DNA of 64,000 nucleotides from Bog-105 sp965277855 (GTDB lineage: Bacteria; Acidobacteriota; Terriglobia; Bryobacterales; Bryobacteraceae): positions 5,146,001 to 5,210,000 of the forward strand of contig OZ255847.1 in the NCBI GenBank assembly GCA_965277855.1, given 5' to 3'. A model generated the notes under the pieces. It was not told where the DNA came from and did no database searches. It saw nothing but the letters and a program-made list of their open reading frames with translations. Position numbers and translations under genes: made by a program. The stretch's first letter is position 1. Every line of letters starts with the position of its first letter. Below, one piece after another: positions 42,842 to 50,317 of this stretch.

Positions 42842-42868
42842 ACAGATTCGTACAGTTTCGTGGCGAAA
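42842..42868. promoter_or_regulatory. Tandem 10-bp repeat and inverted repeat in a divergent promoter region
   Basis: ACAGATTCGT (42842-42851) is followed directly by ACAGTTTCGT (42852-42861), one difference and one helical turn apart. TTTCG-TGG-CGAAA (42856-42868) overlaps it as a perfect 5-bp inverted repeat. Placement between the MFS gene and the molybdenum hydroxylase genes suggests a regulator-binding site. No regulator gene is adjacent. Confidence 0.4.
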
Positions 42869-42915
42869 TCGCCTCTGTGCCGGGCGCAAGGTTTAGGATG
42901 GACAAAGGAGCCACC

Positions 42916-43494
42916 ATGAGCACCACCGCAATCCTGAACGAAACCAATCAATCCTGGGAAAGCTCTTCTCTTCCCGTAAAATTGCGAGTAAATGGCGAAG
43001 AGCGATCTCTTCGCATCGATCCCCGCACGACGCTTCTCGATGCACTGCGCGAGTATTTAGGTTTTCAGGGCAGCAAGAAAGGCTGCGACCAGGGCCAGTG
43101 CGGCGCGTGTACGGTTCACATTAATGGCCGGCGCACACTCTCTTGTTTGTCTCTCGCCGTGGCCCATCAACACGACGAAATCACGACCATTGAGGGGTTG
43201 GGCAGCGAAGAAGATCTTCATCCCATGCAGGCCGCCTTCCTCGAATGCGACGCATTCCAATGCGGCTATTGCACGCCCGGGCAGATCATGTCGGCCGTTG
43301 GCATGCTGGAGGAAGCGGCGCAAAGCGTTCCCAGCCATGCCACGGCTGATGTCGCGAACCCGCCCGCCTTCGGCCAGCTTTCCGCGGAAGAAATTCGCGA
43401 GCGCATGAGCGGCAACATATGCCGTTGCGGCGCGTATCCCAACATCGTAGAGGCAGTGCAGCACATCCAGAAATCGAAGCAGGGAGCGCGCTAA
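42916..43494 (+). CDS. Molybdenum hydroxylase 2Fe-2S subunit (PaoA/YagT-like)
   Basis: This 192-residue subunit has two [2Fe-2S] clusters: a plant-ferredoxin type with Cys57, Cys62, Cys65 and Cys77 (KKGCDQGQCGACTVHINGRR), and a C-terminal helical one with Cys116, Cys119, Cys169 and Cys171 (FQCGYCTPGQIM; NICRCGAYPNIVEA). The spacer between the second pair of motifs is long, as in periplasmic aldehyde oxidoreductase PaoA, but no Tat signal is seen, so the enzyme may be cytoplasmic. AAAGGAG lies before the ATG. It passes electrons from the molybdenum subunit to FAD. The FAD gene starts three bases downstream. Confidence 0.94.
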   Translation: MSTTAILNETNQSWESSSLPVKLRVNGEERSLRIDPRTTLLDALREYLGFQGSKKGCDQGQCGACTVHINGRRTLSCLSLAVAHQHDEITTIEGLGSEEDLHPMQAAFLECDAFQCGYCTPGQIMSAVGMLEEAAQSVPSHATADVANPPAFGQLSAEEIRERMSGNICRCGAYPNIVEAVQHIQKSKQGAR

Positions 43495-43497
43495 CCC

Positions 43498-44484
43498 ATG
43501 CAGCCTTTTTCCTTTCTGGAAAGCGAGTCCGCCGAGAGGGCGGCTTCTGCGGTAGCCGAAAAACCGCAGGCTATGTTCTTCGCGGGCGGCACAACGCTGA
43601 TCGATTTGATGAAGCTCGACGTACTCGCGCCCACCCAGCTAGTCGACGTTAATCACCTGCCATTTTCCGAAATCTCAGTCGAACCGAACGGCGTAACGGT
43701 CGGCGCAAACGTTCGAAATAGCGATCTCGCCCATCACCGCACGATTTGTGCGGAGTACCCGGTGCTCTCCGAAGCGCTACTGGCTGGAGCTTCCGCCCAG
43801 TTGCGCAATATGGCGACCACAGCCGGCAATCTGCTGCAACGCACCCGTTGTAGCTACTTCCGCGATGTACATGCTCAATGCAACAAGCGCCAGCCGGGTT
43901 CCGGTTGCGATGCCCTCACCGGAGTCAATCGGTCGCACGCCATTCTGGGCGGGAGCGATCACTGCATCGCCACTAACCCATCCGACATGTGTGTCGCGCT
44001 CATGATTCTCGACACAACCATTCACACCGTAAAGCAGAACGGAGAGAAGCGGGCGATTCCGATCAGCGAGTTTTATCTGTTGCCCGGCGACACGCCCGAG
44101 CGCGAGACGGTTCTCGATCATGGCGAACTCATCACCCATGTTTATCTACCCAAGCCAGCTCAGTTGGGCCGGTCGCACTACCTCAAAGTTCGCGACCGCG
44201 CCAGCTATGAGTTCGCTCTGGCTTCGGCTGCCGTGTCTCTCGACATAGACGATGAGCGGATCAAGGCTGCCCGAGTTGCACTGGGCGGTATCGGTACTCG
44301 CCCCTGGCATTCGCCCGAAGCCGAAGCTGCGCTTCTCAACAAACCGGCTACCAGCAAAACCTTCCGCGCCGCCGCCGAAGCCGCCCTTGCCGGCGCAAGA
44401 CCTCACGAACACAATGCATTTAAAGTCGAGCTCGCTAAACGCACGCTGGTGTTGGCTCTCGAAGAAGTTTCCGTCCTGCAATAA
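43498..44484 (+). CDS. Molybdenum hydroxylase FAD subunit (PaoB/YagS-like)
   Basis: This 328-residue subunit has the FAD-binding motif FFAGGTTLIDLMKLDV and a C-terminal CO-dehydrogenase-flavoprotein domain. It also carries the extra cysteines of PaoB-type proteins in a loop: Cys118, Cys128 and Cys137 (RTRCSYFRDV, AQCNKRQPGSGCDA), with a further Cys in GGSDHCIATNPSD. In E. coli PaoB this loop binds a [4Fe-4S] cluster that is absent from classic xanthine dehydrogenases. That makes the complex a PaoABC-type aldehyde or aromatic oxidoreductase. It lies three bases after the 2Fe-2S gene and 19 bases before the catalytic subunit gene. Confidence 0.94.
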   Translation: MQPFSFLESESAERAASAVAEKPQAMFFAGGTTLIDLMKLDVLAPTQLVDVNHLPFSEISVEPNGVTVGANVRNSDLAHHRTICAEYPVLSEALLAGASAQLRNMATTAGNLLQRTRCSYFRDVHAQCNKRQPGSGCDALTGVNRSHAILGGSDHCIATNPSDMCVALMILDTTIHTVKQNGEKRAIPISEFYLLPGDTPERETVLDHGELITHVYLPKPAQLGRSHYLKVRDRASYEFALASAAVSLDIDDERIKAARVALGGIGTRPWHSPEAEAALLNKPATSKTFRAAAEAALAGARPHEHNAFKVELAKRTLVLALEEVSVLQ

Positions 44485-44503
44485 ACGACACCAAGAGGAA
44501 TTT

Positions 44504-46741
44504 ATGGCGACCACCTTACTCGGAACTCCTGTCAATCGCGTCGATGGACGCAAGAAAGTAACCGGCACCGCGCAATACGCTGCCGAGATCACTCTGGCGG
44601 CGACCACGCACGGCGTCCTGATCGGCAGTTCGATCGCGGGCGGCCGCATCAAGCGCCTCGAAACCGCGCGAGCAGAAAAGGCGCCCGGTGTTCTGCTCGT
44701 GATGACCCAAAAGAATCGAGGCTCTTTAGGCGTGATGCCTGACGACATGATGGCGGGCGGCCTCACCGCCGAAAGCCGCCCGCCACTCGAGAACGATTCC
44801 ATTTTTCACACCGGTCAGTATCTTGCCCTGGTGGTCGCTGAACGCTGGGAGCAGGCTCGCTTTGCCGCTTCTCTGATTGAAGTCGAATACGAGAATGGCC
44901 CCTTTACCGTTGACCTGGAAGAGGCCCGCTCCACCACCTTTCAGCCCGAGGCTTTTATGGGTGAACCGCTTCACTTCTCGCGCGGAGATGTAGACAAAGG
45001 GCTTGACGCCGCTGCTGTTCGTCTCGATCAGACGTACAGCACTCCGAATGAGCATCCCTGCGCGCTTGAGCCTCATGCGGTCATTGCCTCGTTTTCAAAC
45101 GACTTCCTGACCGTCTATAACTCTTCGCAATGGGTCATGGGCGATCGTGTTGTACTGGCCGCCGCGTTGGGTATGGAACCGGAGAAAGTGCGCGTCGTTT
45201 GCCCCTTTGTAGGCGGCATGTTTGGCTCGAAAGGCGCCACCGGCGCTCATGTGATTCTCGCGGCAGTGGCGTCTCGTCAGTTAAATCGCCCGGTCAAGAT
45301 TGTTCTTACGCGCGACCAGGTCCTTACCGATGTCGGCCATCGCACCGAAACCGTCCAGCATCTCGAGATCGGTGCCTCCCATGACGGCAAGATCACAGCC
45401 ATGCGCCATCACGTGACCAGCCACACTGGGATTCTTGACGAGTTCCCCGAGCCCGCCAGTGTCAGCACGCGCATGCTCTACGACGTGCCGAACTACGCAA
45501 CTTCCCACGACCTGGTCCGGTTGAACGTGATGAAGCCTTCCTGGATGCGCGCGCCCGGCGAGGCACCCGGCCAGTTTGCGCTTGAATCCGCCATGGATGA
45601 ACTGGCTTATAAGCTGGAGATGGATCCGGTGGAGTTGCGTAGACGCAATCACGCAGCAGTCAACCAGCACAGCGGGAAACCGTTCTCGAGTAAGAATCTG
45701 TTGGCCTGCTACGACCGCGGCGTCGAACATTTTGGCTGGTCGTCACGCAGTCCTAAGCCGCGGTCGATGCGTGATGGAAAAACCTTGATCGGCTACGGCA
45801 TGGGCACGGCCACGTACCCTGGCTATCTGATGGGGGCCACTGTTAAAGTTCGTCTGGAACAGGATGGGTCCGGCGTTAAGGCCGTGGCCTCCACCGCCGG
45901 AAGCGACGTCGGAACCGGTATGTACACCATGCTGAGCATGACGGTTGCAGACAGCTTGGGCCTGCCACTCGAACAAGTCAAGATTGAACTCGGCGACACG
46001 CAGTTTGTGCCGTGCTCGGTGGCCGGTGGTTCTAACCTCACCGCCAGCACCGCTCCCGCCGCGTCGGACGCTTGCCGCGAGATCCGCGCCGAACTCCTGA
46101 AGATCGCCGGAAAGACCGCGGATGGTTTTACCGGAGCCGAGGGGCACGAGGACGAGTTTCTCTTCTCAAACGGCCGGGTGGCTCATCGCTCCGATCCAGG
46201 CCGCAGTATCGGTCTGGGCGACCTGCTGCGCTCCGGCAGTAAACCTTTTTTAGAAGCGCAGGCTCAAACCACGCCTATTTTCGGCCAAAATGATAAATTT
46301 GCCTTTCAATCATTCGGAGCGCATTTCATCGAAGTGCGCGTGCAGGAAGAGATTGGCAAGATCAGAGTCGCCCGTATCGTGAGCGTCTTCGATTGCGGCC
46401 GCATTCTCAGCGCCAAAACTACTCGAAGCCAGTTCATGGGCGGGATAGTCTTTGGCATCGGCGCAGCGCTTCTCGAAGAGCTTACCTTTGATCGCGAACA
46501 TGGCCAGCCTTCGAACGCTGATCTTGCCGGTTACCTGGTACCGGTAAATGCGGATGTTCCGAAAATGGATATCAGCTGGATCGACGAGCCCGACTACAAC
46601 TTCAACTCAATCGGCTGCCGCGGAGTCGGGGAAATCGGCATCACGGGTGTGGCAGCGGCGATCGCCAACGCGGTTTTTCACGCTACGGGTGTGCGAATTC
46701 GCGACCTTCCTATCACGCCGGATAAGTTGATCGCCGGATAG
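44504..46741 (+). CDS. Molybdenum hydroxylase catalytic subunit (PaoC/YagR-like)
   Basis: This 745-residue subunit binds the molybdenum cofactor. It opens TPVNRVDGRKKVTGTAQYAA, continues through the aldehyde oxidase/xanthine dehydrogenase domains (GGMFGSKGATGAHVILAA, SWMRAPGEAPGQFALESAMD) and ends with the catalytic GCRGVGEIGITGVAAAIANA segment, whose Glu is the general base. The substrate is not readable; PaoC relatives oxidise aromatic aldehydes. AGAGGAA precedes the ATG. The frame is open upstream into the FAD gene, but the ATG at 44504 gives the family N-terminus. The maturation factor (XdhC/PaoD-like) is not in the window. Confidence 0.95.
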   Translation: MATTLLGTPVNRVDGRKKVTGTAQYAAEITLAATTHGVLIGSSIAGGRIKRLETARAEKAPGVLLVMTQKNRGSLGVMPDDMMAGGLTAESRPPLENDSIFHTGQYLALVVAERWEQARFAASLIEVEYENGPFTVDLEEARSTTFQPEAFMGEPLHFSRGDVDKGLDAAAVRLDQTYSTPNEHPCALEPHAVIASFSNDFLTVYNSSQWVMGDRVVLAAALGMEPEKVRVVCPFVGGMFGSKGATGAHVILAAVASRQLNRPVKIVLTRDQVLTDVGHRTETVQHLEIGASHDGKITAMRHHVTSHTGILDEFPEPASVSTRMLYDVPNYATSHDLVRLNVMKPSWMRAPGEAPGQFALESAMDELAYKLEMDPVELRRRNHAAVNQHSGKPFSSKNLLACYDRGVEHFGWSSRSPKPRSMRDGKTLIGYGMGTATYPGYLMGATVKVRLEQDGSGVKAVASTAGSDVGTGMYTMLSMTVADSLGLPLEQVKIELGDTQFVPCSVAGGSNLTASTAPAASDACREIRAELLKIAGKTADGFTGAEGHEDEFLFSNGRVAHRSDPGRSIGLGDLLRSGSKPFLEAQAQTTPIFGQNDKFAFQSFGAHFIEVRVQEEIGKIRVARIVSVFDCGRILSAKTTRSQFMGGIVFGIGAALLEELTFDREHGQPSNADLAGYLVPVNADVPKMDISWIDEPDYNFNSIGCRGVGEIGITGVAAAIANAVFHATGVRIRDLPITPDKLIAG

Positions 46742-46744
46742 GTT

Positions 46745-47122
46745 TCACAACATCCGCAAATCTAAACCGCCGTACTGCTGAAAAATTCGATCACTCGACA
46801 GAACCGTAAGTTTCTCAGTCATAGCTTGCGCAATCAAAAGGCGATCATACGGTTCGCCATGGTGGCGTGGTAGTTGGGTGGTCCTGACAATATGTTCTTT
46901 TTGGATAGAGAGCCACTGGGCACGTTGATCCACATATGCTTCAACCATGGATGTTGTGATGCCGTAAGCGGTAGCAAGCTTTGTCTTGATTGCGACCTCC
47001 CATAAGGTCACATGGCTGACGTATCGGATGTGCGCCTGACTCTCCATCATCCGTTTCGAACGCAGATTCAGTTTCCCCAGGAAATATCGAACAAGAGCGT
47101 TTGTGTCGAGCAAGAACTCCAT
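46745..47122 (-). CDS. VapC-like PIN-domain toxin
   Basis: This 125-residue PIN nuclease starts EFLLDTNALVRYFLG (first acidic residue Asp6), then SHVTLWEVAIKTKLA (Glu), PYDRLLIAQAM (Asp) and LSSDRIFQQYGGLDL (Asp), the usual metal-binding acidic set. The HGEPYDRLLIAQA pattern marks the sub-family paired with Phd-type antitoxins. It should cleave RNA when free of its antitoxin. Its ATG overlaps the antitoxin stop by one base (TAATG), so the two are translated together. It ends three bases from the convergent molybdenum hydroxylase gene. Confidence 0.92.
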   Translation of the reverse strand: MEFLLDTNALVRYFLGKLNLRSKRMMESQAHIRYVSHVTLWEVAIKTKLATAYGITTSMVEAYVDQRAQWLSIQKEHIVRTTQLPRHHGEPYDRLLIAQAMTEKLTVLSSDRIFQQYGGLDLRML

Positions 47123-47373
47123 TACCCCTCACCGAGCATCAGAGCCGCGTACTCCTCATTCACAGGGTCGTCGTGATCGTCCCATCTCTCCGCTAAACCG
47201 GGTGCATCGATGCAGCCAAATAGGCTAACGGGATGGGTGGCTTTTTGCTTCGCCTGTACAATACTCGCCACCGGATGGCCATGATTCGTAATCGTCACAC
47301 TCTCGCCTTTTGCTACCAATTTGAGCAATTGGGACAAATGTGTTTGTGCCTGCTTGACCGTGACTGTGCTCAT
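47122..47373 (-). CDS. Phd/YefM-family antitoxin
   Basis: This 83-residue protein begins STVTVKQAQTHLSQLLKLVA followed by KGESVTITNHGHPVASIV, the DNA-binding Phd/YefM fold, and then a short C-terminal toxin-binding tail (EEYAALMLGEG). The frame is open to 47424, but the ATG at 47373 matches family starts. A perfect TATAAT (47380-47385) ends only six bases before the ATG, so transcription would begin at or next to it: a leaderless antitoxin message with no Shine-Dalgarno. Confidence 0.9.
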   Translation of the reverse strand: MSTVTVKQAQTHLSQLLKLVAKGESVTITNHGHPVASIVQAKQKATHPVSLFGCIDAPGLAERWDDHDDPVNEEYAALMLGEG

Positions 47374-47379
47374 AGGAGA

Positions 47380-47385
47380 ATTATA
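47380..47385 (-). promoter_or_regulatory. -10 box of the toxin-antitoxin operon
   Basis: TATAAT reads on the minus strand six bases before the antitoxin ATG. No good -35 box is seen at 16-18 bases. Its position implies a leaderless transcript. Confidence 0.5.
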
Positions 47386-47427
47386 CTTCTTTTTTGTAGT
47401 GCTTTTAGCTGCCACTAAGCGCAATCT

Positions 47428-48414
47428 CTAGCGGTCTATCGTCGCCATCATTCGCTCGTTATAGCGAGGACCTGAGATTGCCTCCGGCGGGAGGGCTCGA
47501 TCCAGCTTAGTTACCTCGGCCTGGGTTAGGTGAATACTGGCAGCCTCGATGTTTTCTTCCAGAAAGGTTCTTCTTTTCGTGCCCGGAATTGGCACGATAT
47601 CCTCACCCTTATTCAACAACCACGCCAAAGCCACCTGCCCTGGCTTCGCACCACGCGTTCCGGCAATCTCTTTGACCACACTTGCCGCTTTTACATTCGC
47701 ATCGTAATTAGCTCCTTGCAAACGCGGTTCATTTTTCCGGTAATCGCCTTCCGGATATTCCTCCGCGCGTTTTGCCGTGCCCGTCAAGAATCCGCGACCC
47801 AGCGGGCTAAACGGCACCAGCCCGATCCCGAGTTCCCGCAGCACCGGAATAATTACCGGTTCCAGATTCCGCTCCCATAACGAATACTCACTTTGCAAAG
47901 CCGATACCGGATGCACAGCATGAGCCCGCCGGATTGTTTTCTCGCCAGCCTCGGACAAACCAAAAAATCTTACTTTGCCGGCTTTTACCAGGTCCGCCAC
48001 CGCACCCACCACATCTTCAATCGGAACTTGCGGGTCTACCCGGTGCTGATACAGCAGATCGATGCGGTCAGTCTGCAATCGTTTAAGCGAACCCTCAACC
48101 GCCTCGCGTATATGTTCGGGCCGGCTGTCCGTGCCGCTCATTTTTCGATCTTCAATCCGAAACCCGAACTTAGTCGCGAGAACTACTTTATCCCGCCGCC
48201 CCTGCAACGCCCGACCCACTAGCTCCTCGTTAGTAAACGGCCCGTATACCTCCGCTGTATCGAAAAAATCAAGCCCCAGCTCAATCGCCCGGTGCATAGT
48301 GGCGGTTGATTCCGCATCGTCCGGAGTTCCATAGGACTGGCTCATACCCATGCATCCCAGCCCCAACTCCGAGACTTCTAACCCTTGCTTCCCTAATTTT
48401 CGTTTAGCGAGCAT
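47428..48414 (-). CDS. Aldo/keto reductase
   Basis: This 328-residue NADPH-dependent oxidoreductase has the AKR barrel signatures: LGLGCMGMSQSYG, the Asp-Tyr pair in DFFDTAEVYGPFTNEE, Lys in VVLATKFGF, His in DLLYQHRVDP and the NADPH-binding end VPIPGTKRRTFLEENI. It belongs to the AKR13-like group of open-chain aldehyde or ketone reductases. The ATG at 48414 has GAGGGAA upstream; the frame stays open to 48435. No pathway context is evident next to it. Confidence 0.93.
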   Translation of the reverse strand: MLAKRKLGKQGLEVSELGLGCMGMSQSYGTPDDAESTATMHRAIELGLDFFDTAEVYGPFTNEELVGRALQGRRDKVVLATKFGFRIEDRKMSGTDSRPEHIREAVEGSLKRLQTDRIDLLYQHRVDPQVPIEDVVGAVADLVKAGKVRFFGLSEAGEKTIRRAHAVHPVSALQSEYSLWERNLEPVIIPVLRELGIGLVPFSPLGRGFLTGTAKRAEEYPEGDYRKNEPRLQGANYDANVKAASVVKEIAGTRGAKPGQVALAWLLNKGEDIVPIPGTKRRTFLEENIEAASIHLTQAEVTKLDRALPPEAISGPRYNERMMATIDR

Positions 48415-48451
48415 ATTCCCTCGGATGCCTTTCAACCACTAACCGACTCGC

Positions 48452-49183
48452 CTACTTCTTCCCGCCCAGGACCACCGATACGTTCGACGGTTTCACAAAT
48501 ACCTGCGGCTGGATCGGTACGTTCTGCGTTACCTTGGAAACCCGCACGTCTAGTTCCTTTGCATCCGGTTCGTTTGAGGTGTGAGTGATCGTGAACGGAA
48601 ATTTCACGCCGCCCGTGTCCTGGTAATCGCTGAAATCGATTGTATGCTTGAAGTAGGCCGAGGTATCTCCGGTCTCTTCGATGCGCGCCAGCAAATGCGT
48701 GCCGGCGTCAAAATAAAATTTGGTGGCGCCCCGGTCATTCGCCGCGACAATCACATTCATCTTCGTGCCATCCAACGTTTCCTGCGCTGCCGCGTCGGCT
48801 TCAGGATATAGTTGCTTCAGCTGTACATAGCGCAGCGGATTGGCGTCAATTTGCAAGGGACGTTGCGCCCCTTTGGGCAGCTTTGACACTTTCTTCTTGC
48901 TAGAAAGCATCCAGCCGCTGCCTCCATCCCAGCCCATCTTTTTCTTGCCCTCTATGAGCAGCACTTTGTCTGGTTTTTGCCAGTAATAGACCAGCTTTCC
49001 CCGTCCCCGTCCTTTCGCTTCCACTTCCCGTGTTTCGATACGGTTTACCGCGGCTTCGCCCCCAACCGCTTTTACGTATGCGCTTAAAATTTCATTCAGC
49101 GGTTTTGTACCAGGGGCGGTTGCCGGGAAGACAGCTGCCCTTATGACCGTCATAAGCACGAATAAAATCAATACCTTACCCAT
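48452..49183 (-). CDS. Exported protein of unknown function (LolA/outer-membrane-lipoprotein-sorting-like)
   Basis: This 243-residue protein has a signal peptide (KVLILFVLMTVIRAAVFPA) and a beta-rich domain that starts NEILSAYVKAVGGEAAVNRI, a phrase common to acidobacterial exported proteins that resemble LolA/LolB or DUF4292. Later segments (KFYFDAGTHLLARIEETGD; DFSDYQDTGGVKFPFTITH) match that pattern as well. No lipobox is present. A role in handling hydrophobic compounds is only a guess. It lies upstream of the aldo/keto reductase, with a gap of 37 bases. Confidence 0.75.
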   Translation of the reverse strand: MGKVLILFVLMTVIRAAVFPATAPGTKPLNEILSAYVKAVGGEAAVNRIETREVEAKGRGRGKLVYYWQKPDKVLLIEGKKKMGWDGGSGWMLSSKKKVSKLPKGAQRPLQIDANPLRYVQLKQLYPEADAAAQETLDGTKMNVIVAANDRGATKFYFDAGTHLLARIEETGDTSAYFKHTIDFSDYQDTGGVKFPFTITHTSNEPDAKELDVRVSKVTQNVPIQPQVFVKPSNVSVVLGGKK

Positions 49184-49296
49184 TTCTCCTGAAGATCCCT
49201 GCTTCCAGTCTCCCCTACTTGCCCTTTCTAATCGTCAAAAAATCTGCTACGTTCGAGGCACTAACATCCATCTCTTAAGATAGGAGTATCAGTCCC

Positions 49297-50271
49297 ATGA
49301 CAGTGCTCGAATCGCTCAAAAAATACACGACCGTTGTCGCCGATACGGGCGACTTTAAAGCCATCGAACGTCTGAAGCCCCAAGACGCCACCACCAACCC
49401 TTCTCTGCTGCTCGCCGCCGCTCAACGTCCCGAGTATCATCACCTGGTTGAAGAAGCCATTGAACATGCCGACAAAGAAGGAGGCGATAACAAGAAGCAA
49501 TCCGAAGCTTTCATGGATGGCCTCTTCGTGAGTTTCGGCCGCGAGATTCTGAAGGTCATTCCGGGCCGCGTCTCAACCGAAGTAGATGCCTCGCTGAGCT
49601 TCGATACGCAAGGAACCCTCGACAAAGCGCGCCACCTGATCAGTCTCTACGAAAGCGGTAAAACCCCGCGTGAGCGCATCCTCATCAAGGTCGCCAGCAC
49701 CTGGGAAGGTATCCGGGCGGCGGAACAGCTGGAAAAAGAAGGGATTCACTGCAATCTGACCCTCCTGTTCAGCTTTGCTCAGGCTGTGGCGTGCGCCGAA
49801 GCCGGCGTTACCCTGATCTCGCCGTTCGTCGGCCGTATTTACGACTATTACAAGAAAGAAAACGGCGGCAAAGACATCCCGATCGATCAGGATCAAGGCG
49901 TCGCGAGCGTCACCCGCATCTACAATTATTTCAAGAATTACGGCTACAAGACGCAAGTCATGGGGGCCAGTTTTCGCAAAGTAGACCAAATCACGCATCT
50001 GGCCGGATGCGACTTACTCACCATCAGCCCCGACCTACTCGAGGAGCTGCAAAAAACGCAAGGGGAAATTAGCCGAGCCCTTAGCCCCGAAAAGGCTGCC
50101 GCTAAAAAAGAAGAGAAGATTCATCTCGACGAGAAGAGTTTCCGCTGGCTGCATAATGAAGACGCGATGGGCACGGACAAGCTGGCCGAAGGCATCCGCA
50201 AATTCAACGCCGACGCCCGCAAGCTGGAAGAGTACGCCCGTACTCAGGTCCGCGAAAAAGCGCACGCCTGA
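49297..50271 (+). CDS. tal: Transaldolase
   Basis: This 324-residue enzyme of the non-oxidative pentose-phosphate pathway moves a dihydroxyacetone unit between sugar phosphates. It is of the long TalB type: TVVADTGDFKAIERLKPQDA, then TTNPSLLLAAA, the Schiff-base Lys131 in RILIKVASTWEGIRAAE, and LLFSFAQAVACAEAGVTLIS followed by PFVGRIYDYY. AGGAG lies before the ATG. It is a single gene: its terminator begins 12 bases after the stop codon (50284-50317). Confidence 0.96.
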   Translation: MTVLESLKKYTTVVADTGDFKAIERLKPQDATTNPSLLLAAAQRPEYHHLVEEAIEHADKEGGDNKKQSEAFMDGLFVSFGREILKVIPGRVSTEVDASLSFDTQGTLDKARHLISLYESGKTPRERILIKVASTWEGIRAAEQLEKEGIHCNLTLLFSFAQAVACAEAGVTLISPFVGRIYDYYKKENGGKDIPIDQDQGVASVTRIYNYFKNYGYKTQVMGASFRKVDQITHLAGCDLLTISPDLLEELQKTQGEISRALSPEKAAAKKEEKIHLDEKSFRWLHNEDAMGTDKLAEGIRKFNADARKLEEYARTQVREKAHA

Positions 50272-50283
50272 AAACGACGGAAG

Positions 50284-50317
50284 AGCAGGGGCGATTTTAG
50301 GACGTCCCTGCTTTATA
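50284..50317 (+). terminator. Intrinsic terminator of the transaldolase gene
   Basis: AGCAGGGGCG (50284-50293) pairs with CGTCCCTGCT (50303-50312), with one G-T wobble, around a 9-base loop and is followed by TTTATA. It overlaps the end of the convergent GH95 gene (stop codon at 50313-50315). Confidence 0.8.

Noticed and set aside
42831..42915. Molybdenum-cofactor riboswitch before the molybdenum hydroxylase
   Set aside because: The gap is only about 85 bases and lacks the multi-helix layout of that riboswitch; only short direct and inverted repeats are seen.
42831..42947. Longer N-terminus for the MFS transporter (start at 42947)
   Set aside because: It would overlap the start of the divergent 2Fe-2S gene and add about 39 residues without a membrane helix typical of the family.
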